Positions 8,193 to 17,886 are shown, counted from the stretch's first letter. The stretch: DNA of 64,000 nt from Chitinophaga vietnamensis (GCF_902167635.1 NZ_CABHMS010000004.1:124001-188000); one strand, 5' to 3'. Notes: generated by a model not told the origin, from the sequence alone. A program made the numbers and translations.

Positions 8193-8812
8193 ACGGTATG
8201 CCCTCCTTGTTTTACGTCCATAACGGCAGCGACTATATTATGATAGGCGCCGCAGCGGCAGATGTTGCCGCTCATAAATTCACGGATATCCGCGGGCGTG
8301 TTGGCATGTCCTTCCCGGATGCAGGCAATGGCGGACATGATCTGTCCGGGTGTGCAATAGCCGCACTGGAAGCCATCGTGGCGGATGAACGCTTCCTGCA
8401 TGGGATGCAGCTGGTCGCCGTTGGCGATGCCTTCTATCGTAGTGATCTTTTTACCTTCCTGCATGACGGCGAGGGTGAGGCAGGAGTTGATCCGTTGTCC
8501 GTTTACATGCACGGTGCAGGCGCCGCACTGGCCGTGGTCGCAGCCTTTCTTGGTGCCGGTGAGGCCCAGTTGTTCGCGGATCAGATCGAGCAGCGTGGTG
8601 CGTGGTTCCAGAGAAAGGTGGTGTACCTTGCCATTGATCTCCATGCTCACATCCGTTTTTTCGAAGATGCCGGCGATGGCTTCATCATGTGCTGCGGCTT
8701 TAAGCACGAGTGGCGGCGCCAGCGCAAGGGCTACCATCGCGGAGGATTGTTTGAGGAAGTCGCGGCGCGCTTCATGCAGGTCCTTTTTTTCAGGAGCTTG
8801 TGACATACACAA
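8189..8812 (-). CDS. Molybdenum hydroxylase [2Fe-2S] subunit, Tat-exported (PaoA/YagT-like)
   Basis: 207 residues. Small electron-transfer subunit carrying two [2Fe-2S] clusters: Cys91, 96, 99 and 111 form the plant-ferredoxin-like site and Cys150, 153, 185 and 187 the C-terminal site. An N-terminal twin-arginine signal (A-R-R-D-F-L-K, residues 15-21, followed by a hydrophobic stretch to A-A-A) indicates Tat export, as in PaoA. The holoenzyme would be folded in the cytoplasm and exported as a complex. First gene of the leftward five-gene operon. The chosen start is the first Met; Met3 is an alternative. Some 80 bases separate it from the next upstream gene. Confidence 0.88.
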   Translation of the reverse strand: MCMSQAPEKKDLHEARRDFLKQSSAMVALALAPPLVLKAAAHDEAIAGIFEKTDVSMEINGKVHHLSLEPRTTLLDLIREQLGLTGTKKGCDHGQCGACTVHVNGQRINSCLTLAVMQEGKKITTIEGIANGDQLHPMQEAFIRHDGFQCGYCTPGQIMSAIACIREGHANTPADIREFMSGNICRCGAYHNIVAAVMDVKQGGHTV

Positions 8813-8895
8813 GTATTTTATGTCTGAAAAGATAACTAAAAAAAAGGTTTTTTCCGATTTTTTAAGATGAGCGGAATCCGCCGTGGATGGCGGGT

Positions 8896-9207
8896 TCAGG
8901 CGGCGCCGAAGGCTTGTTGTTGCAGTGCCTTTACTTCAAAGCAGGACACCCGGAGGTTGTCGTGCACGGTGATGATGCAATGTGCATCGGTGACTACTTT
9001 ATTGTCGATGATGAGCACTACGGCGCCTTGCTGATGTCCGTGGAGCAGGCGATATGTTTCCGTTTCAGGATCGCGTTGCAGCTGTTCCTTGCGGATCATC
9101 TTGGTGTAGAGTTGTTGTATAAGTTCTGGCAATGACAATACTTCGGGTTGTATGCTTTCATCGCGGCCGAAGCGGACCTGGTGTCCGAAACAGGAAAAGT
9201 TCATCAT
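8896..9207 (-). CDS. Hypothetical protein, 103 residues
   Basis: I do not recognise this protein. It is soluble-looking, with no signal peptide or membrane segment. The first half is helical with a Q-x-L-Y-x-K-M-I-R-K-E-Q-L segment; the second half has alternating hydrophobic residues (A-V-V-L-I-I-D-N-K-V-V-T) suggesting a small beta-rich domain. Two or three cysteines are scattered without a metal motif. It lies upstream of the molybdenum hydroxylase operon on the same strand (83-base gap) and is divergent from the sigma factor gene across an AT-rich spacer. Met2 is an equally good start. Confidence 0.5.
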   Translation of the reverse strand: MMNFSCFGHQVRFGRDESIQPEVLSLPELIQQLYTKMIRKEQLQRDPETETYRLLHGHQQGAVVLIIDNKVVTDAHCIITVHDNLRVSCFEVKALQQQAFGAA

Positions 9208-9381
9208 GGTAGTCAGGATAGTGGTTATCTATAAATATATAAATTTATTTATTTTTATATTTATTTACCTGGAGAGAAAGGATATTTGTGCGTGTTGAAA
9301 AAAAATTCTACCTTTTCTGAAGGTTTATCGTTTTAGCCAGCTTTTGAAAAACCGCTCACAGTAGCCATAAACGGTCCACGA

Positions 9382-9999
9382 ATGCCTGTAATGAAAAACA
9401 ATATCTTCGATGAAGATACCATCTGGAAGCGGTTCAAAACGGGAGACAGGGAAGCGTTCTCGCAGATCTACCGTCATTACACCGTGTGTTTGCTGCAATA
9501 TGGTTTTCGCTTTTGTGATGATCGCGAGAAGCTGAAAGATATTGTACATGATCTTTTCGTGGAGCTGTGGAATAGTCGTGATACCATCTCGCATACGGGC
9601 AATATCCGTTTTTATCTTTGCAAAAGTCTGAAGTATAAACTGATCCGCGCCAACTACCAATACCGGGTAGCTACGGGGCGTCGCGATCAATACCTGCATG
9701 AGCGCTACCAGGAGCAGGCGGAATCCAATATAGAAGAACGTATCATTGATTCCGAGATCAACGGCTCGCGGATGGAATTGCTGGACAAGGCCATCAAGAA
9801 GCTCTCCCGGCGCCAGCAGGAGATCATCACCCTCCGTTTTTATATGGGCTTCAGCAATGCGGAGATCGCAGAGCTGATGCATATGAAGTACCAGTCTGTC
9901 AGCAACCTGCTATACAGCGCATTGGGCCGCATCCGTGAAACATTGCAAACATCCCCGTTTGCATTGCGGTTGTTGGAGACATTTCATTTGTTTTTATAG
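9382..9999 (+). CDS. ECF-type RNA polymerase sigma factor
   Basis: 205 residues. Extracytoplasmic-function sigma factor. Region 2 is seen in D-I-V-H-D-L-F-V-E-L-W (about residues 53-63) and region 4 in L-S-R-R-Q-Q-E-I-I-T-L-R-F followed by the helix-turn-helix N-A-E-I-A-E-L-M-H-M-K-Y-Q-S-V. In Bacteroidota such factors are activated by a SusC-type receptor through a FecR-type anti-sigma protein. The FecR and SusC genes indeed follow, but only after about 1.2 kb of tandem repeats. Met4 is an alternative start. The stop codon lies inside a perfect 17-bp tandem duplication (9992-10008 and 10009-10025), next to the start of the array. Confidence 0.9.
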   Translation: MPVMKNNIFDEDTIWKRFKTGDREAFSQIYRHYTVCLLQYGFRFCDDREKLKDIVHDLFVELWNSRDTISHTGNIRFYLCKSLKYKLIRANYQYRVATGRRDQYLHERYQEQAESNIEERIIDSEINGSRMELLDKAIKKLSRRQQEIITLRFYMGFSNAEIAELMHMKYQSVSNLLYSALGRIRETLQTSPFALRLLETFHLFL

Positions 10000-10028
10000 G
10001 GTAATGGATTTTATAGGGTAATGGATAT

Positions 10029-11102
10029 GCCGCCCCTACGGGGCGGTGGTTGATGTTATCGCATTGGTGTTACCAATATATCGCCCCGCTGGGGCGGTGA
10101 TGTGTGTTGCCGTGTTGGTGTTACCAATATATCGCCCCTACGGGGCGGTGATGTGTGTTGCCGTGTTGGTGTTACCAATATATCGCCCCGCTGGGGCGGT
10201 GATGTGTGTTGCCGTGTTGGTGTTACCAATATATCGCCCCGCTGGGGCGGTGATGTGTGTTGCCGTGTTGGTGTTACCAATATATCGCCCCGCTGGGGCG
10301 GTGATGTGTGTTGCCGTGTTGGTGTTACCAATATATCGCCCCGCTGGGGCGGTGATGTGTGTTGCCGTGTTGGTGTTACCAATATATCGCCCCGCTGGGG
10401 CGGTGATGGATGTTATCGCATTGGTGCTACCAATATATCGCCCCGCTGGGGCGGTGATGGATGTTATCGCATTGGTGCTACCAATATATCGCCCCGCTGG
10501 GGCGGTGATGGATGTTATCGCATTGGTGCTACCAATATATCGCCCCTACGGGGCGGTGGTTTGTGTTGCCGTGTTGGTGTTACCAATATGTCGCCCCGCT
10601 GGGGCGGTGATGGATGTTATCGCATTGGTGCTACCAATATATCGCCCCCTACGGGGCGGTGGTTTGTGTTGCCGTGTTGGTGTTACCAATATATCGCCCC
10701 GCTGGGGCGGTGATGGATGTTATCGCATTGGTGCTACCAATATATCGCCCCTACGGGGCGGTGGTTTGTGTTGCCGTGTTGGTGTTACCAATATGTCGCC
10801 CCGCTGGGGCGGTGATGGATGTTATCGCATTGGTGCTACCAATATATCGCCCCTACGGGGCGGTGGTTTGTGTTGCCGCGTTGGTGTTACCAATATGTCG
10901 CCCCGCTGGGGCGGTGATGGATGTTATCGCATTGGTGTTATCAATATATCGCCTCGCTGGGGCGTTGATTTTTGTTGCCATGTTGGTGCTACCAATATAT
11001 CGCCCCGCTGGGATAATGTGTCGATACGCCCCGTAGGGGCGAAATATTGGTAGCATCGCAATTGTCCATGCAATCCGCCCCGTAGGGGCGGCATATTGGT
11101 AG
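10029..11102. repeat. 51-bp tandem repeat array with GC-rich palindromes
   Basis: About 19 head-to-tail units of 51 bp (one of 52) from about 10029 to 11027. Each has the form TACCAATAT(A/G)TCGCCCC-(TAC or GCT)-GGGGCGGTG, then a variable 20-base arm of two types: GTGTTGCCGTGTTGGTG or GATGTTATCGCATTGGTG. Each unit carries a small hairpin CGCCCC-NNN-GGGGCG. The first half shows runs of one arm type (six, then three units); the second half mostly alternates, giving a 102-bp higher-order repeat. Two further units at about 11030-11102 are inverted. Because 51 is a multiple of three, frames stay open on both strands; I do not regard these as genes. The array fills the gap between the sigma factor and FecR genes. 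Confidence 0.97.
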
Positions 11103-11196
11103 GGGTAAAAAATTTTTTTAAATCTTTTGAGTATAAAAAGATGTTCTCTGTCATTATGTAGAGGAAGGGCACTATGAGCCCTATAAATACCACTGC

Positions 11197-12267
11197 ATGG
11201 AACACTTCAACGAAGACACCTGGGAACTGCTACAGGATGATCATTTCATCCGTTGGGCTACACAACCCGATGAAGCCAGCACCCGCTACTGGGAGGCGTG
11301 GATGCAGGAGCATCCCCACCGTGTGGATACCTTGCTGAAGGCCAAAGCCATCGTGCAGCAGCTGGGCAGCAGAAGTGCTATGCCAATAGATCCGGCCTTG
11401 CCTGAAACCATCTATACCGCCATTGAAAGAGATATTGACCAGCAGGTGATACCATCTCTGACGCTTGTCCACCGTCGCCGATTCCCCTGGCGCGTGGCTG
11501 CCGCCGCGGCGATCGCGGGTATCTGCATTTTATTCTTCTTCCTGCCATCAAAAAAAGGAACAACACAAAAAGGTATCACCGCGCAAGTAGATAAGCAACA
11601 TATCACACGCACCAACCAGAGTAACAGCAACCAGGTGGCCTACCTGGCCGATGGCTCTACCGTGGTGCTCACCGCCGGCGCTTCTATCCGGCATGATCTC
11701 TTCCTGAATAACCATAACAGGGAGGTGTTCCTGGAAGGTAATGCCTTCTTTGATATCGCTAAAGATGTGGAAAGGCCTTTTTATGTGTACGCCGGCAAAG
11801 TGGGCATCCGTGTGCTGGGAACGAGTTTCAACGTGAGCGCCGACAAGAGCGGCAACCTCACCGTGATGGTGAGAACCGGAAAGGTGGCGGTGTATGACCG
11901 CAACAGCGCAGACCAGAACGGCTATGTGGTAACGCCCAATCATAAGATCAGCTTTAATGCACGCACGGCGGCGTTTATACCAGACACGGTTAACGCAAAC
12001 GACTATACGATAACTACGATGGCGCCTGTCAACCTGCAATCGTTCGCCTTCGATGATGCACCGGTGAACGATATTTTCAGCGCTCTCGAAAAGGCCTATG
12101 GTATCAGTATCCATGCCGACAGGCGCCTGTTTGAGAAGTGCAGGGTGACCACCAGAATTGACAATGAATCGTTGGAGAATAAATTGAAGATCATCTGTGC
12201 AGCGATCAATGCTACTTACAAGATCAGCGGCGACGCGGTGTATATCACCGGCAAGCCCTGTACCTGA
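11197..12267 (+). CDS. FecR family anti-sigma factor
   Basis: 356 residues. Inner-membrane anti-sigma regulator. The N-terminal cytoplasmic part (residues 1-95) should bind the sigma factor; a single transmembrane helix follows (A-A-A-A-A-I-A-G-I-C-I-L-F-F-F-L, about 100-118). The periplasmic FecR domain is recognisable from L-A-D-G-S-T-V-V-L-T-A-G-A-S, V-F-L-E-G-N-A-F-F-D-I and V-L-G-T-S-F-N-V. The end (about 280-356) is the DUF4974 domain that contacts the STN domain of the SusC receptor. It precedes the STN-containing SusC gene and would transmit its signal to the upstream sigma factor. Confidence 0.92.
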   Translation: MEHFNEDTWELLQDDHFIRWATQPDEASTRYWEAWMQEHPHRVDTLLKAKAIVQQLGSRSAMPIDPALPETIYTAIERDIDQQVIPSLTLVHRRRFPWRVAAAAAIAGICILFFFLPSKKGTTQKGITAQVDKQHITRTNQSNSNQVAYLADGSTVVLTAGASIRHDLFLNNHNREVFLEGNAFFDIAKDVERPFYVYAGKVGIRVLGTSFNVSADKSGNLTVMVRTGKVAVYDRNSADQNGYVVTPNHKISFNARTAAFIPDTVNANDYTITTMAPVNLQSFAFDDAPVNDIFSALEKAYGISIHADRRLFEKCRVTTRIDNESLENKLKIICAAINATYKISGDAVYITGKPCT

Positions 12268-12460
12268 TAGTTTTTCCTGTCATTCCACTAAATAAGAAAA
12301 TATGTTCACTTAGCTCGTTTTATCAACCATCGTATCAACCAAAATGAAAGTGGCGATGCGCTAACACCGCCACCAGATTTTTTCCTGCGGCGTCTTGGAA
12401 CACTGACGCAGGAAGGTTTTGCCGTTCAATGTATTTATCACAACAAAACACTTTGAAGTT

Positions 12461-15400
12461 ATGCACAAATTTGCAAACTCCAACCGTACTGTCATATTTT
12501 TTATGAGAGTTGCCTTGCTACAAATAACACTGTTGTGCTGTTTTATCACCTGCACTTTCGCCAAGAGCGTGAGCGCGCAGGAGGTACTGAACAAGAAGAT
12601 CTCCCTGAGCCTGCCGCCCAGTGAGCTGCGCAGCATTTTGCGGGTGATCACCGAGCAAACAGCGGTGAACTTCACCTACAGCAACAATACCCTGCCGGCC
12701 CGGCAACGTGTGGCCCTCAGCGCCCGTGACGAGAAACTGGGCGATGTATTGCAGAAGCTCCTGCATCCGCTGCATATCACCTTCGAGGTGATCAATGAAC
12801 AGATCGTGCTGAAGAAAGACAAAGGCAACGAAGCCGCCATGAGCATCGAAGCCCTCCGCCTTCTCTTCAAGAAGATCGGCGGTACCGTGCGTGCGGCCGA
12901 TGGCTCGCTGCTGCCCGGCGTTACCGTGCAGGTGGCGGGCACCAACCGCGGCACCTCCACCGATGCCAACGGGCATTTTGAACTGGACGCCAAAGAAGGC
13001 GATGTGCTGGTATTTTCCTTCATCGGTTTCACGCAACAGCGTGTAACCGTTGGCGGTAGTGACGCCCTCAATATCGTGCTGGTATCCTCTGCCACAGCGC
13101 TCGACGGGATCGCTGTTACTGCGCTCGGTATCAAGAGAAATGTGCGCGCACTGGGCTTTTCACAGGAAGAAGTGAAAGGCGCCGAAGTATCGCGCTCCAA
13201 TGCGCCTAATATCATCAATGCCCTCAGCGGTAAAATGGCCGGTGTGAATGTAACCACTCCCAATGGCGTAGACGGCGGCACCAGCCGCATCGTGATTGGC
13301 GGTAACAATACCATCCAGGGCGACAACCAGCCGCTGATCATCGTAGATGGTATGCCTATGGCCAACGACCTCGCACAGCCCTATGATGTACGTACCTCGC
13401 CCACCGGCAGCGCCATCTATGCGGGCAACAAAGCCGATGCCTCCAGCACCAGCGCGCCAAAAGATTTCGGTAGCCCTATCAACATGATCAACCCGGAAGA
13501 TATTGAAAGCATCAGCGTGTTGAAAGGCCCCACTGCTGCGGCTTTATATGGTGGTAAAGGCGCCAATGGCGTGATCCTCATCACCACCAAGAAAGGCGCT
13601 AAACGCAGCGGTCTTGGTGTAGATTATACCTATGGTTACAAAGTAACCCAGCCTTACCGCTACCTCAAATTGCAAAATGAATATGGCGCAGGTGGCATGG
13701 TGTCGCTCGATCCGGTAGATTATATCCGCGATGCCAATGGCAACGCTGTTTATACCGATGGCTGGACAGGCCTCTACGTAGATCCCATCACCGGCACCGG
13801 CCCTTATGGAAAAGACAGCTATGCACAGGTGGGATGGCCAGGCCCTGGCCTCTCCTGGGGACACAAGATGGATGGCACCCTCGTGAAATGGTGGGATGGC
13901 ACTACCAAAGCGGACGTGCCTCAACCAGATAACATCAAGCTGCTGTACAAGAACGGTATGCAATCCACTCACAATGTAGCTTTCTCCGGAGGCAACGAGT
14001 GGGGCTCTATCCGCGGCTCTTTCAGCCGGCTGGATAACACCGCCGTATTGCCCAACAGCGATTATAACCGCAGCACTTTCAACCTGGGCGCTAACATGAA
14101 GCTCACCAAGCGCGTGAATGTGCAGCTCACATCTTCCTACATCATCAATCAATACCATAACCCGCCACAACTGGGTAACGACGATGCCAACTCCTGGCAG
14201 AAACGCCTCGTGTATAACGGCCCGCGTAACTATCATGGAGAAGATATTCCCGTATATAAAAATCCTGATGGCTCCAAGAACCCACAGAGCGGCTTTCCTT
14301 TATCAGGCCCCGATCTCGTGTGGAACATGTATGAAAATAATACCGACCAGACGCGCCGCAAGCTGCTGGCCGGCATACAGCTGAACTACCAGGCTACTGA
14401 TTTCCTCGACTTCCTCTTCCGCGGCGGCCTCGATAATAACACCAACGAGATGCAGCAGAAGAACACGCCTACGGATATAGCGGGCCTTAAAGGTTACTAT
14501 GGCCGCGGCCTGGAGCGCGACAATGCCTCCAACATGGACTTCCTCGCCACCTTGCATAAAGACAAATTATTCAACGGGGTGCTGAACGGAAAGATCTCGC
14601 TCGGCGGAACGCTGTATGAGCGCAACTCTTACGGTACTTTCAATTATAATGATACCTGGGCGATCCCCTTCGTATATTCTCTGAACGATGGTTCCTTCCT
14701 CGGAAACCCGCACCCGGCGGTAGAAAGCCAGTTGCGCAAGAAGATGAATTCTGCCTACAGTTTCATCAACCTGTCTTATAAAGATTTCCTTTATCTCGAT
14801 ATCACCGGAAGAAATGACTGGTCATCTACCTTGCCTAAAGGTCAATGGTCTTACTTCTTCCCGTCTTTTGCGGGCAGCTTCGTTTTCTCCGATCTGCTGC
14901 ACACCGATCCATCTGTGCTGAGCTTCGGAAAGCTGCGCCTGGCCTGGGCGCAAGCGGCCGTAGACCCGGCGCCGTACCAGGTGAATTACAATTATACGAT
15001 CAGCACCTTCGGCGGACAAACCGCTATCATGCTGCCCAAATCCTTGCCAGCGCTCAATTTCAAGCCAGCGATCAACACCACTACCGATGTGGGTTTGGTA
15101 TTGGGTTTCATGAACAACCGTATCAACCTGGATATGCGCTATTACAAAGGAAAATCGCGCAACCAGATATTGCGTTCACCACTGCCGAGCAGTTCCGGTG
15201 TGGATAACATCGTGGTGAATACCGGTGTGCTGGAAAATTCCGGTATGGAGATGATCCTGCGCGCCAAAGTGATCGACCGCAAAGACTTCCAGTGGGACGT
15301 AGCCCTAAACCTCGCGCACAGTAACAATAAATTACTCTCGCTTTCCGACGGAACGGACCATGTAGATATGAACAGCACCTGGGGTGATGGCGGCGCGCAC

Positions 15401-16186
15401 GGCCCCGTGGTATCTGCCCGCGTGGGCGATCAGTTCGGCACCATCTACGGATATGATTATATCTATGATAAAAAAACTGGACTGCCGCTGATGGCACAAG
15501 ACCCATTGGGCAATCCTGCCATGAATGGTACGCTCTACCAGGCTACGCCGGGCCTCGTGCCTTTGGGCAATGCTACGCCCAAACTCACTGGCGGTATCAC
15601 CAACACGTTTACGTATAAAAATATTTCTATCAGCACGCTGATCGATGCCAAGATAGGCGGACAGATATGGTCCGGCACTTATGCCACCATCATGCAACAG
15701 GGACAGGCACCTGAAACACTGAAAGAAAGAGATGGCGGCGGCTTGCCCTACACCACGCCCAATGGCACCAAAACCAATTGGGGCGTGATTTTGCCAGGCG
15801 TGTTCCCCGATGGTAAAGTGAACGACAAGGTAGTGCACTACTACTACAAGTATATGACCTATGGCGTTTGGAGCAGCACCGACCTTGGCAATGGCGTGAA
15901 AGGAAGCGACTGGATAGACCGTAATGCTATTTTCGATAATACCTGGGTGAAGATGAGAGAGATCTCTATCAATTACCAATTGCCGGACCGTATTGCCAGG
16001 AAGACCAAAGTATTCCAATCGGCTTCCTTATCATTGGTAGGCAGGGACCTGTTCTATCTCTACACTACGCTGCCGGACCGTATCAACCCGGAAGGCGTGA
16101 ATGGTGCGGGTAATGCGCAGGGCCTGGAGTTTATGTCGTTGCCCAGTTTCCGTTCATTAGGGTTCCAGGTGAGGGTATCGTTCTAA
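12461..16186 (+). CDS. SusC/RagA TonB-dependent transporter with STN signalling domain
   Basis: About 1241 residues from the Met at 12461, which is followed by a signal peptide ending near S-V-S-A-Q. Order of domains: STN (about 30-100), carboxypeptidase-regulatory-like domain (G-G-T-V-R-A-A-D-G-S-L-L-P-G-V-T-V), TonB plug (L-I-I-V-D-G-M-P-M), a K-G-P-T-A-A-A-L-Y-G signature and the 22-strand barrel ending in V-R-V-S-F. It imports substrate through the outer membrane with the SusD partner 18 bases downstream. The STN domain links it to the FecR/sigma pair upstream. No degradative enzyme is encoded next to it, so the substrate is not indicated. An upstream in-frame Met at 12419 is possible but would precede the signal peptide. 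Confidence 0.93.
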   Translation: MHKFANSNRTVIFFMRVALLQITLLCCFITCTFAKSVSAQEVLNKKISLSLPPSELRSILRVITEQTAVNFTYSNNTLPARQRVALSARDEKLGDVLQKLLHPLHITFEVINEQIVLKKDKGNEAAMSIEALRLLFKKIGGTVRAADGSLLPGVTVQVAGTNRGTSTDANGHFELDAKEGDVLVFSFIGFTQQRVTVGGSDALNIVLVSSATALDGIAVTALGIKRNVRALGFSQEEVKGAEVSRSNAPNIINALSGKMAGVNVTTPNGVDGGTSRIVIGGNNTIQGDNQPLIIVDGMPMANDLAQPYDVRTSPTGSAIYAGNKADASSTSAPKDFGSPINMINPEDIESISVLKGPTAAALYGGKGANGVILITTKKGAKRSGLGVDYTYGYKVTQPYRYLKLQNEYGAGGMVSLDPVDYIRDANGNAVYTDGWTGLYVDPITGTGPYGKDSYAQVGWPGPGLSWGHKMDGTLVKWWDGTTKADVPQPDNIKLLYKNGMQSTHNVAFSGGNEWGSIRGSFSRLDNTAVLPNSDYNRSTFNLGANMKLTKRVNVQLTSSYIINQYHNPPQLGNDDANSWQKRLVYNGPRNYHGEDIPVYKNPDGSKNPQSGFPLSGPDLVWNMYENNTDQTRRKLLAGIQLNYQATDFLDFLFRGGLDNNTNEMQQKNTPTDIAGLKGYYGRGLERDNASNMDFLATLHKDKLFNGVLNGKISLGGTLYERNSYGTFNYNDTWAIPFVYSLNDGSFLGNPHPAVESQLRKKMNSAYSFINLSYKDFLYLDITGRNDWSSTLPKGQWSYFFPSFAGSFVFSDLLHTDPSVLSFGKLRLAWAQAAVDPAPYQVNYNYTISTFGGQTAIMLPKSLPALNFKPAINTTTDVGLVLGFMNNRINLDMRYYKGKSRNQILRSPLPSSSGVDNIVVNTGVLENSGMEMILRAKVIDRKDFQWDVALNLAHSNNKLLSLSDGTDHVDMNSTWGDGGAHGPVVSARVGDQFGTIYGYDYIYDKKTGLPLMAQDPLGNPAMNGTLYQATPGLVPLGNATPKLTGGITNTFTYKNISISTLIDAKIGGQIWSGTYATIMQQGQAPETLKERDGGGLPYTTPNGTKTNWGVILPGVFPDGKVNDKVVHYYYKYMTYGVWSSTDLGNGVKGSDWIDRNAIFDNTWVKMREISINYQLPDRIARKTKVFQSASLSLVGRDLFYLYTTLPDRINPEGVNGAGNAQGLEFMSLPSFRSLGFQVRVSF

Positions 16187-16204
16187 AATCTAAAACGTGT
16201 TAAC

Positions 16205-17812
16205 ATGCATTTCTCAAGAAAAATATTCCGTTATATCGCAGGCGCCGCCTTGTTGCTTTCCGCCTGTACCAAGGATTTTCAGGATATCAACACTACGCCG
16301 GGCCTGCCGGTGAAGGCCGATATCCCGCCATTGGTAAATGGAGTGATCAGCACCCTGTTCCTGAAAGGGCAGGAGCAGACCTCTATCCACAATGAATATT
16401 ATTACCCGGTAACGCAGCTGGCCTGGGTTTGCGGTAAATCAGGTTACCTGATCCAGAATGGCGCTTCCGATATCTGGGTGGATTATTACAATACCCTGCA
16501 AAATCTCAATCTCATACAAAGCAAGCTGGATCAGTTTGTGGGAGATAAAGAGTCGATGACCAACGTGCAGGCGATCACGTATATCCTCCGTGCGTATAAG
16601 ACTTTCCGCATCACCGACCAGTTCGGGGATATCCCGTATTTCAAGGCAGGGCAAGCCTTTACGAACAGCACCGATGAGTTCAGGCCCGCTTATGATCCGC
16701 AGGAGCAGATCTACGACAGCCTGCTGACGCAGCTGATGTGGGCTTCCAAGCATATAGTAACCGCCGCCGGCGCCAAAACCGCTGCAGGTAATGCTTATGT
16801 ATCGCTCGGCAACAGCGAGACCTTCTTCAGTAGCGATATGACCAAATGGCAAAAGTTCTGTAATGCCCTGTTGCTGCGCTATGCCATGCAGATCGTAGAG
16901 AAGGCCCCGACGAAAGCCACGCCCATCCTGCAATACGTGCTGGGCGGACAGCCGCTGATCGGTGAAGGCGAAGATGTAGGCATGTGGCCGGCGAAGTTCA
17001 ACGGCTATGTGCTCAACGACAGCCGTTTCTGGTCGTTCACCTCTCATAAACTGGTGCGCACCAGCAAAACCTGTTGGGACCTGATGGCCGATGGCACCAA
17101 CAACGCGCAGATATTCGATCCGCGCGTATGGCTCTTCTTCGAAACCAACCAGGCAGGCCAGTGGGCGCCTTATCAGCAGGGTGTTGATCCCAGCGAAGGT
17201 AAAAATCCCTACACCGACAAACGGGATGATGATATCACCAACAAAGACAACACCGCTTATTCTTTCTTCAATTATTATATCATTCGTGATATTTATTATC
17301 AACCGGAATTGTTCATCACCGCAGCGGAAATACATTTCCTGAAAGCCGAGGCTTATGCCCGCGGATTGGGTGTGGGCAAGGATATGAACATGGCGGGCAC
17401 TGAATATGTAGCAGGTATCCAGTCCTCCGTGAAGTTCTGGTACGACATTGCGCATAATACCAATGTATTGCACGACAACTGGGCTGCGGTGGCGCCGCCT
17501 TATCCCAGCGATGCCCAGATGGCCGCTATGCTGGCCAATCCCAAGGTGGCTTTCACAGGCACCGATGATGACAAGCTGAATAAGATATATGCCCAGGAAT
17601 GGCTCTCCTTTTTCCGGGAGCCCTGGCTGGCATTTAACCTGTGGAGAAGGACCGGCCGTACCCCGCGCGAAGGCGAGCCTGCCACCTACGCTAATTTCTA
17701 CCGTTTGCAGTACCCTGACCGTGAATCGATCGATAATGCCGCCAATTACAAGGCGCAGTCGGACAAGATGGGAGGCAACAGCACCAACGTAAAAGTTTGG
17801 TGGATGAAATAA
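16205..17812 (+). CDS. SusD/RagB-like outer-membrane lipoprotein (SusD-like_2 type)
   Basis: 535 residues. Surface substrate-binding lipoprotein that caps the SusC barrel. A lipoprotein signal is visible as L-L-L-S-A-C-T-K, with the modified cysteine near residue 21. The body matches the SusD-like_2 group: D-I-N-T-T-P near the N-terminus, helical TPR-like repeats with F-R-I-T-D-Q-F-G-D-I-P-Y and a late E-W-L-S-F-F-R-E-P-W-L-A-F-N-L-W segment. Proteins of this group often go with TonB receptors for peptides or unknown small molecules rather than starch. It is followed by an intrinsic terminator, so sigma-FecR-SusC-SusD forms one regulatory unit. Confidence 0.9.
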   Translation: MHFSRKIFRYIAGAALLLSACTKDFQDINTTPGLPVKADIPPLVNGVISTLFLKGQEQTSIHNEYYYPVTQLAWVCGKSGYLIQNGASDIWVDYYNTLQNLNLIQSKLDQFVGDKESMTNVQAITYILRAYKTFRITDQFGDIPYFKAGQAFTNSTDEFRPAYDPQEQIYDSLLTQLMWASKHIVTAAGAKTAAGNAYVSLGNSETFFSSDMTKWQKFCNALLLRYAMQIVEKAPTKATPILQYVLGGQPLIGEGEDVGMWPAKFNGYVLNDSRFWSFTSHKLVRTSKTCWDLMADGTNNAQIFDPRVWLFFETNQAGQWAPYQQGVDPSEGKNPYTDKRDDDITNKDNTAYSFFNYYIIRDIYYQPELFITAAEIHFLKAEAYARGLGVGKDMNMAGTEYVAGIQSSVKFWYDIAHNTNVLHDNWAAVAPPYPSDAQMAAMLANPKVAFTGTDDDKLNKIYAQEWLSFFREPWLAFNLWRRTGRTPREGEPATYANFYRLQYPDRESIDNAANYKAQSDKMGGNSTNVKVWWMK

Positions 17813-17845
17813 GACGTTGTTTGTTCGTTGATAAAAATGGAAGAT

Positions 17846-17886
17846 ACCCGGATGGTGAAAACTGTCCGGGTTTTTTATATCTTGCA
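17846..17886 (+). terminator. Intrinsic terminator after SusD gene
   Basis: ACCCGGA (17846-17852) pairs with TCCGGGT (17875-17881), followed by a run of six T (17881-17886). Confidence 0.8.

Noticed and set aside
10046-11053. 335-residue open frame of 17-residue repeats across the tandem array
   Set aside because: The repeat unit is 51 bp, a multiple of three, so several frames on both strands stay open simply through periodicity. The product has no signal or domain, and the units vary as DNA palindromes, not as codons.
10029-11102. CRISPR array
   Set aside because: Units are continuous 51-bp tandem repeats with no unique spacers, and no cas genes are present.
12419-12460. Upstream start for the first SusC protein
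   Set aside because: The extra 14 residues would precede a good signal peptide beginning at 12461.
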